DNA of 64,000 bases from a virus, in the IMG/VR virus record IMGVR_UViG_3300011113_000805, positions 186,001-250,000 of that record. The stretch is one strand, 5' to 3'. Below the pieces are notes generated by a model. That model was not told the origin of the DNA, made no database searches, and was given only the letters and a program-made list of their open reading frames with translations. Position numbers and translations under genes: made by a program. Of the stretch, positions 53,482 to 61,374 are shown one piece after another (within the stretch, counting starts at the first letter, position 1; each line of letters begins with the position of its first letter).

Positions 53482-53699
53482 AGTGGTTCATGCTCGTCAC
53501 TGTATACCCAATGAATAGCACCATTCACAAGAATTTGAGACCGGTCTCTCTTCGTAAATCCGCCAGATATTGAGCCCATGAAAACTGCGACAGTTCCGAT
53601 TGGAACCCAATTCTTGTGAAAGGAAGGTTCGAATTGACCCAATAAAACCTTGTCTTGGTTTTTGTAGGATACTAATTTGATAAGATCACCAGGTTTCAT
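53478..53699 (-). CDS. SH3-like mini-protein, MKPGDL subfamily
   Basis: 73 residues: MKPGDLIKLVSYKNQDKVLLG, IGTVAVFMGSISG, QILVNGAIHWVY. Overlaps both neighbours. Confidence 0.7.
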   Translation of the reverse strand: MKPGDLIKLVSYKNQDKVLLGQFEPSFHKNWVPIGTVAVFMGSISGGFTKRDRSQILVNGAIHWVYSDEHEPL

Positions 53700-53940
53700 G
53701 AAACCACTCTAGAGCTGATGGGCTGATATCAAAAATTTCTCCGTTAATAACACAAGAAATAAGACCAAGTTCGGAATTAAACATATCACTTGAACGGCCT
53801 AATACAAGACAGATTGTTCCTGATTTTGTGCCTCGCACACCTAATGGATAACGAAGTGTAACCAGGTCACCAGCTCTTACAGGCTGTGTGCAACCATATT
53901 GGGATTCAGTGGTCCAAAAGATAATCGGCGCATCGCTCAT
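53686..53940 (-). CDS. SH3-like mini-protein
   Basis: 84 residues: a 20-residue N-terminal extension, then VRAGDLVTLRYPLGVRG, GTICLVLGRSSDM, ISCVINGEIFDISPSAL. Clear family core. Confidence 0.7.
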   Translation of the reverse strand: MSDAPIIFWTTESQYGCTQPVRAGDLVTLRYPLGVRGTKSGTICLVLGRSSDMFNSELGLISCVINGEIFDISPSALEWFHETW

Positions 53941-54212
53941 GTGATCACCTTAACACGACAATCAAATTTCCTAACTTTCCACCTGGGAATGCAATCAATC
54001 AAATTATTGTCAACTAGAACTGTGTAATAACGTCTTAACGACGAACCAGTGATTTTGATTATAAGTCCTGGAAACCAATCTTGTTCTTCTGTAACCCAAA
54101 CCCAGCAAATATCACCAGGGCTGATGTCTGTTTCATGATTGATTACATTCAAACTAAATGTGCTCGAGATGGTATTCAGATACCCAGATAATCTCACCTG
54201 TAGTAAAATCAA
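53937..54212 (-). CDS. SH3-like mini-protein
   Basis: Core DISPGDICWVWVTEEQDWFPGLIIKI, YTVLVDNNLIDCI and a basic end. The start is uncertain: the long form overlaps the next upstream gene by 59 bases, and a TTG about 20 codons in is an alternative. Confidence 0.6.
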   Translation of the reverse strand: MILLQVRLSGYLNTISSTFSLNVINHETDISPGDICWVWVTEEQDWFPGLIIKITGSSLRRYYTVLVDNNLIDCIPRWKVRKFDCRVKVIT

Positions 54213-54504
54213 AAATCTCTACAGCGGATGATGTGGAAAAACCATGAGGAGCACGAATTCGACCCTTCATAACACAATAGACACGGTCGCGGAACACTTC
54301 AACTGATTTTGTCCTGGGAGGTAGATGAGTCTCACCGGCATCATCATGTGGAAGGATTTTGCCTGTCAGAATGTCTTTGCGTAGTTTCTCGCGCCAATAT
54401 TCAATCTCACTATCGGTAAGGGCTTTCCAACCAATAAATCCCGAATGAAAGTTTGGGATGGGCCTAACAAGATCATTCTTATGAAATTTGAACCGTTTCC
54501 CCAT
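54154..54504 (-). CDS. SH3-like mini-protein, 116 aa
   Basis: MGKRFKFHKNDLVRPIPNFHSGF opens the core. A long insertion of about 45 residues with SEIEYWREKLRKDIL follows, then DRVYCVMKGRIRAPHGF and VEIFDFTTGEIIWVSE. Largest loop among the 49-55 kb members. Confidence 0.65.
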   Translation of the reverse strand: MGKRFKFHKNDLVRPIPNFHSGFIGWKALTDSEIEYWREKLRKDILTGKILPHDDAGETHLPPRTKSVEVFRDRVYCVMKGRIRAPHGFSTSSAVEIFDFTTGEIIWVSEYHLEHI

Positions 54505-54540
54505 TGTATAAATCCTCAGGAGTTAATTCATATAGCGAAA

Positions 54541-54816
54541 CTATAGTTCTTCAAGATTTTCAATCTTTGCAAGGAAGATCTTCCCATTGCAAATGACAGC
54601 AATTGGATCACTGCGTTCCCTTGACTTCCATGGAATGATCATGCAAATGTCATTTTCCCTTGGAAATGTTGCTGAGTCGATTGATTGCTGAATCTGCTCA
54701 ATAAGAGTTCCGGAATAGAAGTACTTGACGAGTGTTCCAGGCGGATATGTTCCATACACAAGAAGGTATGCATGCCTCTGCACTTGGACAACAAGTCTAT
54801 GAAAGAATTCTTTCAT
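54541..54816 (-). CDS. SH3-like mini-protein with N-terminal helix
   Basis: 91 residues: helix FFHRLVVQVQRHAYLLVYG, then YPPGTLVKYFYSG, NDICMIIPWKS and IAVICNGKIFLAKI, LEEL. Same two-part design as the gene at 52589. Class I promoter just upstream. Confidence 0.7.
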   Translation of the reverse strand: MKEFFHRLVVQVQRHAYLLVYGTYPPGTLVKYFYSGTLIEQIQQSIDSATFPRENDICMIIPWKSRERSDPIAVICNGKIFLAKIENLEEL

Positions 54817-54833
54817 AACTGCCTCCTAAATAA

Positions 54834-54861
54834 TATAATCACCTCAGAACAGGTTGAACAC
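54834..54861 (-). promoter_or_regulatory. Class I phage promoter
   Basis: Minus strand GTGTTC-N16-ATTATA, 18 bases upstream of the 54816 start. It probably drives much of the 49-54.8 kb mini-protein operon. Confidence 0.65.
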
Positions 54862-54874
54862 TATTTTGAAGCAA

Positions 54875-55132
54875 TTAAGATACCACCCTCAGCATATCGG
54901 ATGTCAGGTAGTGTTTTCCTAAGATATGGGTTTCGCGATAATAATGCAACAATGTGAATATGGCAACAAGATCATTCTTTTCATTGCAATATTGGTCTGG
55001 AGCTTGCTTGACATTCAACACCATGGAAAGGCAACTTCCAGAGGAAACAAACTTTCCTCCAATACTGATGCTGACCAATACCTCGCAAATTTGTCCCAAG
55101 AATTGTTCCCTGATTTCTTCAAATTTAAGCAT
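54875..55132 (-). CDS. SH3-like mini-protein, diverged
   Basis: 85 residues from ATG 55132: IREQFLGQICEVLVSI, SCLSMVLNVKQ and DLVAIFTLLHYYRETHI, then LRVV. The order of strands fits the family; loops do not. No strong ribosome site. Confidence 0.55.
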   Translation of the reverse strand: MLKFEEIREQFLGQICEVLVSISIGGKFVSSGSCLSMVLNVKQAPDQYCNEKNDLVAIFTLLHYYRETHILGKHYLTSDMLRVVS

Positions 55133-55204
55133 GGTAATTACCATTTATACGCAAATGAAGTATCATCTAGATCATTCTGGTGTTCTGGCAGACTACACGG
55201 TGCC

Positions 55205-55525
55205 TTAGTCTAGGTCATCACTGTCAGATGTAGGAGTTGGATTTCGATTGGGACCTGACTTTACCTTTTGAATGCATTTTGCTGGTAGAAAATACCACTC
55301 GAGACCGTTCTTGCCAACAACATGAACCCAAAACCATGGTTGATTTGGGAATTTCGCGGCTGAAATTGGAAAGCTATCAGGCATTCTGGCTTCATGAGGT
55401 GGCATGGCTCCTTGAGCCTTAACGTCAATCAATATAACATGGCCTAACGTTGGGATCTTGACAAGCTCACCGATAAAATTAAGAAGCCGCTTTCTTGCAG
55501 CATCCCTCTCATTTTGAGTAGGCAT
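55205..55525 (-). CDS. SH3-like mini-protein with basic helix
   Basis: 106 residues: helix NERDAARKRLLNF, then IGELVKIPTLGHVILIDVKAQ, FWVHVVGKNGLEWYFLPAKCI and an acidic end. G-E-L-V opening and G-x-x-W hairpin fit the family. Confidence 0.65.
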   Translation of the reverse strand: MPTQNERDAARKRLLNFIGELVKIPTLGHVILIDVKAQGAMPPHEARMPDSFPISAAKFPNQPWFWVHVVGKNGLEWYFLPAKCIQKVKSGPNRNPTPTSDSDDLD

Positions 55526-55530
55526 AGCGC

Positions 55531-55800
55531 TTACCTGGGCATACTTCGAAGTTTTCCCATCGATGGCGGCTTCAGTGCAAAACTTTCCAAGTTTTCATTT
55601 GTGAGATACGGAAGATAAGCCTTTAGCATCATGTTGAAGCTTGATTCCGGAACTTGTCTATGTGAGAGACTATTGCTCTGTTGGTAAGATGCCAAGGCCT
55701 GATTAATCGTGTAAAGTCCATTCCCTTGCAACACCATTTTGTAAATGATGAGACGCTCGGCAGGAGACCAATTTCTTCCACGAGGTAGGCGTTTACTCAT
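55531..55800 (-). CDS. Small basic protein, 89 aa
   Basis: MSKRLPRGRNWSPAERLIIYKMVLQGNGLYTINQAL looks like an N-terminal helix-turn-helix (WSPAER...LYTINQAL), and the rest is helical. Possible DNA-binding protein. Its ATG overlaps the TGA of the 48-residue gene. Confidence 0.6.
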   Translation of the reverse strand: MSKRLPRGRNWSPAERLIIYKMVLQGNGLYTINQALASYQQSNSLSHRQVPESSFNMMLKAYLPYLTNENLESFALKPPSMGKLRSMPR

Positions 55801-55943
55801 TGTTCTTCTTCCTCAGGTGGTCCTAAAACCAATTCAAGTCCTTGATAAACAGCATCGAGAATATCCTCCTCAGGAATTCCCTCGGCTGCAGCCTGAATAA
55901 CTAGCTCATTGATCTTGTTAAGTAAGTCATTTGAGAATGTCAT
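55797..55943 (-). CDS. Small acidic protein, 48 aa
   Basis: Short gene after AGGAGGAG: MTFSNDLLNKINELVIQAAAEG, then EEDILDAVYQGLELVLGPPEEEE. A two-helix acidic peptide, perhaps a partner of the basic protein encoded immediately after it. Promoter TTGTAC-N16-TATAAT upstream. Confidence 0.65.
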   Translation of the reverse strand: MTFSNDLLNKINELVIQAAAEGIPEEDILDAVYQGLELVLGPPEEEEQ

Positions 55944-55960
55944 CAATTTGGCTCCTCCTG

Positions 55961-55988
55961 ATTATAGGACACTGTGCACAGTGTACAA
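55961..55988 (-). promoter_or_regulatory. Promoter with TTGTAC and TATAAT boxes
   Basis: Minus strand TTGTAC, 16 bases containing the palindrome CTGTGCACAG, TATAAT. It links the phage promoter family to the ordinary sigma-70 form. Confidence 0.7.
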
Positions 55989-55998
55989 CTATTTACCA

Positions 55999-56733
55999 TC
56001 AACGTTGATATACTTCATCAAAGATACACGCCAACTGTTTTCCCATCAATCTAGGCATTCTATCAATAGGAAATCCCATTTTGCTTAATGCGACGCGGGC
56101 TTCATTGTGCCTTGCTTCAAGTTGGGACAAACCGTTAGGTTCAGTCTTAATTTTGTATTTGTAATTAAGCCATTGTCGATCTTGCAATTTGCAGTCATCT
56201 TCGATTGGAGGGGTTTGAGGATCCTCATAATTGTCAAACTCTAGTGCCTCTATTTCACCACTCTTTGCGCGATTATTATAGTTCTTCCAAATTTTGGCAG
56301 CTGAGTCACTCGTTTCGCTTCTATCTGATGTGAGTCCGCCATAGTACCACATTGCAGCTTCATATGCAGCAGGTCCCATTCCTGTTCCTGGCCACGCAGC
56401 TGAGAACTCAACATAGTAAGAACCTAAACACTCAGCATTCCAACTCAATTTATTCACTTTTCTAACAAAAACACCTGATTTGACAATGGGATTACCTAAT
56501 TCTAAAGACTCCTCAATAGCAAAAGGTATTGCCTCTGTGGCCCTGGCATATCTCACACTTTCGATTAGCAGATTTGGATCATAGATTGCAACCCCCTCCA
56601 GCTCGTTTTTATGGCCGCGATGCATGATATCGCAAATTGCATATCCCATACTAACAGCACGTGAAATCGGCGATGTTGATTCAGTCAGCATCATGTGAAG
56701 TATTGTTTCTCGAATAAATTCCCTTAGGATCAT
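55999..56733 (-). CDS. Tagged protein, GPAAYEAAM family
   Basis: 244 residues. Tag MILREFIRETILHMMLTES with the L-T-E site. Contains GMGPAAYEAAMWYYGG, LTSDRSETSDSAAKIWKNY and EDDC, a diverged form of the GPLLYDIAME block of the genes at 14439, 41337 and 44063, with a longer front part. Presumed packaged cargo of unknown activity. Confidence 0.75.
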   Translation of the reverse strand: MILREFIRETILHMMLTESTSPISRAVSMGYAICDIMHRGHKNELEGVAIYDPNLLIESVRYARATEAIPFAIEESLELGNPIVKSGVFVRKVNKLSWNAECLGSYYVEFSAAWPGTGMGPAAYEAAMWYYGGLTSDRSETSDSAAKIWKNYNNRAKSGEIEALEFDNYEDPQTPPIEDDCKLQDRQWLNYKYKIKTEPNGLSQLEARHNEARVALSKMGFPIDRMPRLMGKQLACIFDEVYQR

Positions 56734-57443
56734 GTGATTTTTACACCTCTAACTGTGATGGGAAGCACCAATGACCAATTGCCGCTAGCGGCTAGTTGCA
56801 GCATTGCATCAGGCCTATAGACCGTCTTTCGAACCAAGCTATTTTTGCTTCTTAAAAGCCAGTCTTTGCGAGCCCTAAGATAAGCAGTCACCCAGGCTTT
56901 TTCATCACCTCCATTTCTTGGGGAAGCTTCTGGAAACGCTGCTCGATGTGTTGCTACCCTACCAGGACCACTGTGAATGCAGGTATCGTAGATCGCTAAA
57001 ACACCTAGCGCAGTCGATATACCAGCGCTCGCTGCATGATTAAGAGCCGGCTGGAAGTAGTCCTCATCAAAGACTTCATCCTGGGCACGCCACATAATGG
57101 GATCAGGCCCTGCTTCACGAAGAAGCCTGATCAACTGTATCACTTCATCTCCCCAAGGACCCTTAGGTGGGACACGCGTTGAGGTATTCGAGCCAAGAGC
57201 AGGAAGAAAAGCTGCCAGTTCATTTGAAAGTTTTCCACCCAATCGGATGTAAGTTCGAACCACTCTATCTAAAGATCCAGATCGATCTGTAGACTGATGC
57301 TTTCCATATGAGATACCGGCTCCATCTGCAAGTATTGTGCAAGTCGAATACGAGCTAGGGCTCGGGATTCTGCCTGTTTCGAAAATAGAAAGAACGGAGT
57401 CAATAACACGCTTTTGTTCTGTGGTAAGCACTGGTAATGTCAT
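56730..57443 (-). CDS. GH46 chitosanase-like glycosidase
   Basis: 237 residues without the tag. LTTEQKRVIDSVLSIFETG, ISYGKHQSTDRSGSLDRVVRTYI and ALGVLAIYDTCIHSG follow the order I know from GH46 chitosanase/lysozyme-fold proteins: an early Glu (about 22), the G-x-x-Q-x-T-x-x-G-x-L motif and a later YD. It could cut peptidoglycan or another cell-envelope glycan. It lies between two tagged genes with overlapping ends. Confidence 0.75.
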   Translation of the reverse strand: MTLPVLTTEQKRVIDSVLSIFETGRIPSPSSYSTCTILADGAGISYGKHQSTDRSGSLDRVVRTYIRLGGKLSNELAAFLPALGSNTSTRVPPKGPWGDEVIQLIRLLREAGPDPIMWRAQDEVFDEDYFQPALNHAASAGISTALGVLAIYDTCIHSGPGRVATHRAAFPEASPRNGGDEKAWVTAYLRARKDWLLRSKNSLVRKTVYRPDAMLQLAASGNWSLVLPITVRGVKIT

Positions 57444-58105
57444 GCAGTCATTCCTGCAGCTTCTGCAAGAGCTATTACGTGATCTTCACGAACTTTAAAC
57501 ACAACCTGATGATTGACACGTTCAACCCATCCTACATTAAAAAATCTGGGAATTCCGTTCTCTTTTGTGATCCAATGCTCATTTGAAAGTTTCTGATCGG
57601 GAACACAATTTTCTATTGCGGTCCATCGATCGCTATCCGACCACCCAATTTCATCACCATATTCATCAAATTCTGTGTTGTGTTCCTCATATGCCTTCCA
57701 GCTGAAGTCTGGGCCGTAAGGATTGCGAGGGGAGTTTGGGCACCACCACCCAATTGGCTTGAATAATTTCGCATCCTTTGCGGCATAAACATAATGTCTC
57801 GAATACACATCTTCTTCATTTAACCCTTTAAGGCAACCTTGAATTGTTGGGGCGACAGACATTCTGGGAGTTGTTTCATCCTCAATCACATTTCCATGCA
57901 TGTCCTCGTATGGAGAACTTGGCACTTGTAGTCGTGGCATAAATGAATCACCAAGCCATTTAGTGGTTAGGTGAAATGCATTAAACCTCTTCTCAAATTT
58001 TGCAATCTTCCTAGGTTGACGCATGCGTCTCTTTGTGTACAGAGGAATTTCAGTCTCTTCAAGATTGAGGGTTTCAACTAATGACAATATTCTTGAATTT
58101 CTCAT
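57440..58105 (-). CDS. Tagged protein, 221 aa
   Basis: From ATG 58105: MRNSRILSLVETLNLEETE is a short acidic variant of the tag. A basic segment (YTKRRMRQPRKIAKFEKRF) is followed by TPRMSVAPTIQGCLKGL, HYVYAA and VPDQKLSNEHWIT. The APTI-x-x-CL, VY and VPD...E-W order recalls a small conserved domain in phage and Gram-positive hypothetical proteins. No activity known. Confidence 0.65.
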   Translation of the reverse strand: MRNSRILSLVETLNLEETEIPLYTKRRMRQPRKIAKFEKRFNAFHLTTKWLGDSFMPRLQVPSSPYEDMHGNVIEDETTPRMSVAPTIQGCLKGLNEEDVYSRHYVYAAKDAKLFKPIGWWCPNSPRNPYGPDFSWKAYEEHNTEFDEYGDEIGWSDSDRWTAIENCVPDQKLSNEHWITKENGIPRFFNVGWVERVNHQVVFKVREDHVIALAEAAGMTA

Positions 58106-58911
58106 GTATCCCCCGTCCATTTATGAACAAGTTGCTTCCATTCATTCTGCGCCATTGTTTGCATTGTGCTGTTGAAAACTGGTAATCCTGTTTTTTCAAT
58201 TAATTCGATTATGTGCAGAGGGTCATGTCTATGCAAGCTTGTATCGCGTCTATTCCAATCTTCAATAATAATTCCTATAGGACTCCAGTTATCTACAATG
58301 AGTTCATTCGATCCATGCATGTTTTCATCGAACGTTTCCTTGCCAAGGATATAGTAATCGGCTGTCTCATCAAATCCTCCTGCAGGATCAGATAAAAAAA
58401 TGTTTGGTCGTTTTGGCAAGCCAGATGAAGCATACTTTGCAAAGTTTAAAGGCTTGACATGCTTATGATACCCAGAAACAACTGCGTCCATATCATTGGC
58501 GGCCAGCGTTGTTCTTCCTTGAATGACAATTCCAATGGGACCCCACCCACTCATGCGGGTAAGAATCTTTTTTCCAGGAAGATAAGCCATAGTTGACACC
58601 TCGTTCTTCCTGCTCATGGAGAGAAATCTTCCTATATCAGCAGGCTTAACCCAGTGAACTTTAACAAGGGACTTCATAAATTCATGGTCAGCCTCAGCAT
58701 TCCAAGCTCTCTTCACATCTTTGGCACCCTTTTTCAACCAAGAGGGACTTGTATCAAAAAAAGGATCATTTATCCAATAATCAGGTTCTGATTCCTGATC
58801 TATGAATGAGCTTGCATAGACTCTATTATAATTGATGTTACTAGTTCTAGATTTGAAGCCCTGACGATCTTCAGCTAAGAACTCACGTATAAGTGTAAGC
58901 ACAGTCTTCAT
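58102..58911 (-). CDS. Tagged protein, 269 aa
   Basis: From ATG 58911: MKTVLTLIREFLAEDRQ with the L-A-E site. The body contains GFKSRTSNINY, DVKRAWNAEADHEFMKSL, GPIGIVIQGRTTLAANDMDAVVSGY and WSPIGIIIEDW. Its beginning resembles the 56-residue gene at 44676. I have seen this combination in uncharacterised phage proteins; no enzymatic motif is evident. Confidence 0.7.
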   Translation of the reverse strand: MKTVLTLIREFLAEDRQGFKSRTSNINYNRVYASSFIDQESEPDYWINDPFFDTSPSWLKKGAKDVKRAWNAEADHEFMKSLVKVHWVKPADIGRFLSMSRKNEVSTMAYLPGKKILTRMSGWGPIGIVIQGRTTLAANDMDAVVSGYHKHVKPLNFAKYASSGLPKRPNIFLSDPAGGFDETADYYILGKETFDENMHGSNELIVDNWSPIGIIIEDWNRRDTSLHRHDPLHIIELIEKTGLPVFNSTMQTMAQNEWKQLVHKWTGDT

Positions 58912-58954
58912 TCTTGGCAGCACCTTGCTATGTACTACATAGGCATTACATGTG

Positions 58955-59545
58955 TCAGTCTTCATCAAGCAAGGTGTATGTAAATGACTTGAAGCCGTTC
59001 ACGGCAACTTGTCGCTTGCAAAGCTTCATGAACTCTTCGAAGTCCTTGTCCATTGCCCAAACCTGACATCCTGCGCTCCATTTATCGACATTTGTAGAGT
59101 TACGACCGGCACGATGCAAATTGATGCCGTAAAGACCCTCTGTAATAGTTTTAGGATCTAGATTAAGGACATCATCCTTGTTGTTGTCACGATAAGTCTT
59201 TACTGGCTTTACCTGCCTAAGGGCTTCCTTTCCGCTATGAAGACCAATTTCCCAGCCACCACGATACTGACCAGGAACCAACGCAGCGCACCCTTTGGAG
59301 TTCATGGTTGTCTTCATCCAATAAAGACCTGGGTCGGTAGTCGCTACCCAGCTCCAGAGCCTCATTGCACCGGTATCATCCTTGCATGCAACAAAGATGC
59401 GATCATCGAACTTGTTAACGGTGCCAGTTTTCCTTCGAACACCAACAATATTCAGGTCCCAACTCTTTGTTTCAAAGGTGACATAACCCTTTGACTTTAC
59501 CCAATCAAGTAGCTGTTGTGGTGTTTTTATGTCTTCAATTTTCAT
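58955..59545 (-). CDS. L,D-transpeptidase-like cell-wall protein
   Basis: 196 residues. An N-terminal helix (TPQQLLDWVKSKGY) is followed by a beta domain. The C-terminal motif GLYGINLHRAG...VDKWSAGCQVWAMDKDFEEF (about 140-178) recalls the catalytic H...S-x-G-C of YkuD-type L,D-transpeptidases. I recall the same motif from T4-type phage proteins. It may cleave or remodel peptidoglycan. No signal peptide. Confidence 0.65.
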   Translation of the reverse strand: MKIEDIKTPQQLLDWVKSKGYVTFETKSWDLNIVGVRRKTGTVNKFDDRIFVACKDDTGAMRLWSWVATTDPGLYWMKTTMNSKGCAALVPGQYRGGWEIGLHSGKEALRQVKPVKTYRDNNKDDVLNLDPKTITEGLYGINLHRAGRNSTNVDKWSAGCQVWAMDKDFEEFMKLCKRQVAVNGFKSFTYTLLDED

Positions 59546-59563
59546 CTTTATGAATCCTTAGTG

Positions 59564-59836
59564 CTATGTATCACTTTCGTAAGGAAATGGCATCAAATAT
59601 TTCTCTGAAGCCCACGTGAAAGTATGATCTTCAATGCCGTACACAAGGTATTCGTTGGCAAGTTGATACTTTTCAATAAAGATAGAATTGTTATCCCTTG
59701 CACTGCAAATGTGTGATCCACCACAATGATCAAGCCTGACATTCAAAATCATAACTACTGGCGGATTACGAACAAGGTCAGAGATTGAATATCGACAAGA
59801 AAACACTGCCAGATCACCTTTAGAGAACCTGGACAC
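59564..59836 (-). CDS. SH3-like mini-protein
   Basis: 90 residues: MSRFSKGDLAVFSCRYSISDLVRNPPVVMILNV, a Cys/His loop (DHCGGSHICS), then YLVYGIEDHTFTWASEKYLM. K-G-D-L opening fits the family. Class II-like promoter upstream. Confidence 0.65.
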   Translation of the reverse strand: MSRFSKGDLAVFSCRYSISDLVRNPPVVMILNVRLDHCGGSHICSARDNNSIFIEKYQLANEYLVYGIEDHTFTWASEKYLMPFPYESDT

Positions 59837-59860
59837 TGCGTCCTCCCTATGATATGATCT

Positions 59861-59888
59861 GTTACTATAGCACTAGCATTTAGTACAG
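59861..59888 (-). promoter_or_regulatory. Class II-like phage promoter
   Basis: Minus strand CTGTAC-N16-AGTAAC, then AGATC; 25 bases upstream of the 59836 start. Confidence 0.6.
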
Positions 59889-59910
59889 GACAAAGATAAA
59901 CTTTTGCTAA

Positions 59911-60675
59911 TTATTTATTTCCAGAAAGTTTTCTAATTCTTCTTATAGATTGCCCCTGTTTTCGAAGTTCACGAGCACGATTTACTCTATCCTTTGCATC
60001 TGATGACTCATCACCGGTGATGCTATTGATCACAGTAATTTTTGTGATAGGTGTTACGACTCGTTTCACTTCATCAAGATTTCTAATGTCATCATCATAG
60101 AAGTAAATTTCATCGTACACATGCGCTGGAATTCCGCCATTGATAAAGGCTTTTCCTTTGCTTCGATGTGTTGAATCACCCCAGCCTCCAACGCAAATAA
60201 TTCTGGCAATTGGAACTTTGACACCGGCATGCTGAAGAATAAAACTGGCAATTCCACTTTCGTCCCCTGACTTTCTCCCTGTGAGAACCCAAATGTCACT
60301 GCCGGTCTGACTGGCATCCTGCAAGTGTCGAATACCATTAGCAATGGGCTTTGCAGACGTGTGATCAACATGCACGATGTCGCTGAAGTCTAGGGCAACA
60401 ACATGTCCATCGATGAGATCACCGCCATGCTGGATTGATTTGACACCATGCGAGTCCATTGCCTGCGAGAGATCTGCAAACTCTCGGCTAGTGAGAGAAT
60501 ATCGAAGAGCATTTGGCAAATATTCCAGGCGAGAATGACGAGTTTTCTCAAGGCCTGGAATACGATGAATCTCTACGGGATCTCCCTGAAAGTAGGGGTG
60601 TGCATAAATCATCGCATCCGAGTGCGACAGGGTGTCATCAAAGTCAAAGACATGTGCAGTTTTCATTGCCGGCAT
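59911..60675 (-). CDS. HAD-superfamily phosphatase
   Basis: 254 residues. HVFDFDDTLSHSD (D-x-D-x-T), VLTGRKSG (motif II Thr) and YFYDDDIRN (motif IV) are the HAD set. The C-terminal 45 residues are basic (RVNRARELRKQGQSIRRIRKL). Its size and place near the RNA ligase gene suggest a nucleic-acid 3'-phosphatase of the PseT type without a kinase, but other substrates are possible. An ATG three codons downstream is an alternative start. Confidence 0.8.
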   Translation of the reverse strand: MPAMKTAHVFDFDDTLSHSDAMIYAHPYFQGDPVEIHRIPGLEKTRHSRLEYLPNALRYSLTSREFADLSQAMDSHGVKSIQHGGDLIDGHVVALDFSDIVHVDHTSAKPIANGIRHLQDASQTGSDIWVLTGRKSGDESGIASFILQHAGVKVPIARIICVGGWGDSTHRSKGKAFINGGIPAHVYDEIYFYDDDIRNLDEVKRVVTPITKITVINSITGDESSDAKDRVNRARELRKQGQSIRRIRKLSGNK

Positions 60676-60694
60676 CGCTCATTGCATTAAGTAT

Positions 60695-60892
60695 TCACTC
60701 ACATCGCATGGTCTCATCTGCCGGAACTTGAATTAGGGATCCATCCCTGTCAAGCCGAATGGTTGCCCACATTCTTTGCTGCGCTGCTCCACCAACGAGA
60801 TGCATATCTGTCTGATGAAATGTGAGCTCCACAACTGTTCCAACTTGGTTCATGTTGAAAACTGGGTGAACCCTATCATTGATTTTTACCAT
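60695..60892 (-). CDS. SH3/KOW-like mini-protein
   Basis: 65 residues from ATG 60892 after GGAGAAG: MVKINDRVHPVFNMNQVGTVVELTF, MWATIRLDRDGSLIQV and an acidic end. The V-G-T-V-V turn is KOW-like. Confidence 0.65.
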   Translation of the reverse strand: MVKINDRVHPVFNMNQVGTVVELTFHQTDMHLVGGAAQQRMWATIRLDRDGSLIQVPADETMRCE

Positions 60893-61005
60893 CTTTCTTC
60901 TCCGAAACAATATTTTACTTTTGCTATTTAATAGGATATGGCGATTTTTAACAATGTTTAGCTTAAACTCTCACAAATGATACATAGACTTATAGGAGTT
61001 TTGTC

Positions 61006-61344
61006 ATGTTGGACTACACCGAAGTCATTGTTGGTGCACTAACTACCGCAGGAACAGTTCTTGGAAGCTCAGCTGCCTGGAAGTTCTGGGAGAAGAGAGC
61101 TGGTGAGAAGGCAAAACAAGCTGAGATGGATCGAAAGGATGATAACCTCTTCAGAGATGATCTTCGTGAAAGGGTCGCAGCTCTAGAGGCAAAGCTTGAG
61201 AAGTCAGACAAAGAGAAGCAAAGTCTCCAGAAAGAAGTCATCAAGCTTGTGGAGAAAATCGCAATGCTATCTGTTGAAGTAGATTTCCTAAGAAAGGAAA
61301 ACACAGAGTTGCGTGAAAAATTAGGCTATGCAGGAAATGATTAA
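61006..61344 (+). CDS. Membrane-anchored coiled-coil protein
   Basis: 112 residues, on the plus strand. One N-terminal transmembrane helix (VIVGALTTAGTVLGSSAAWKF, about 8-28), then a long charged coiled coil (FRDDLRERVAALEAKLEKSDKEKQ... to residue 105). Resembles small membrane-bound phage proteins with a cytoplasmic or periplasmic coiled coil; a spanin-like or holin-associated role is possible but unproven. TAGGAG eight bases before the ATG. Confidence 0.7.
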   Translation: MLDYTEVIVGALTTAGTVLGSSAAWKFWEKRAGEKAKQAEMDRKDDNLFRDDLRERVAALEAKLEKSDKEKQSLQKEVIKLVEKIAMLSVEVDFLRKENTELREKLGYAGND

Positions 61345-61374
61345 CCATTTCATTCCTTGCAAGATTAAGATCAT

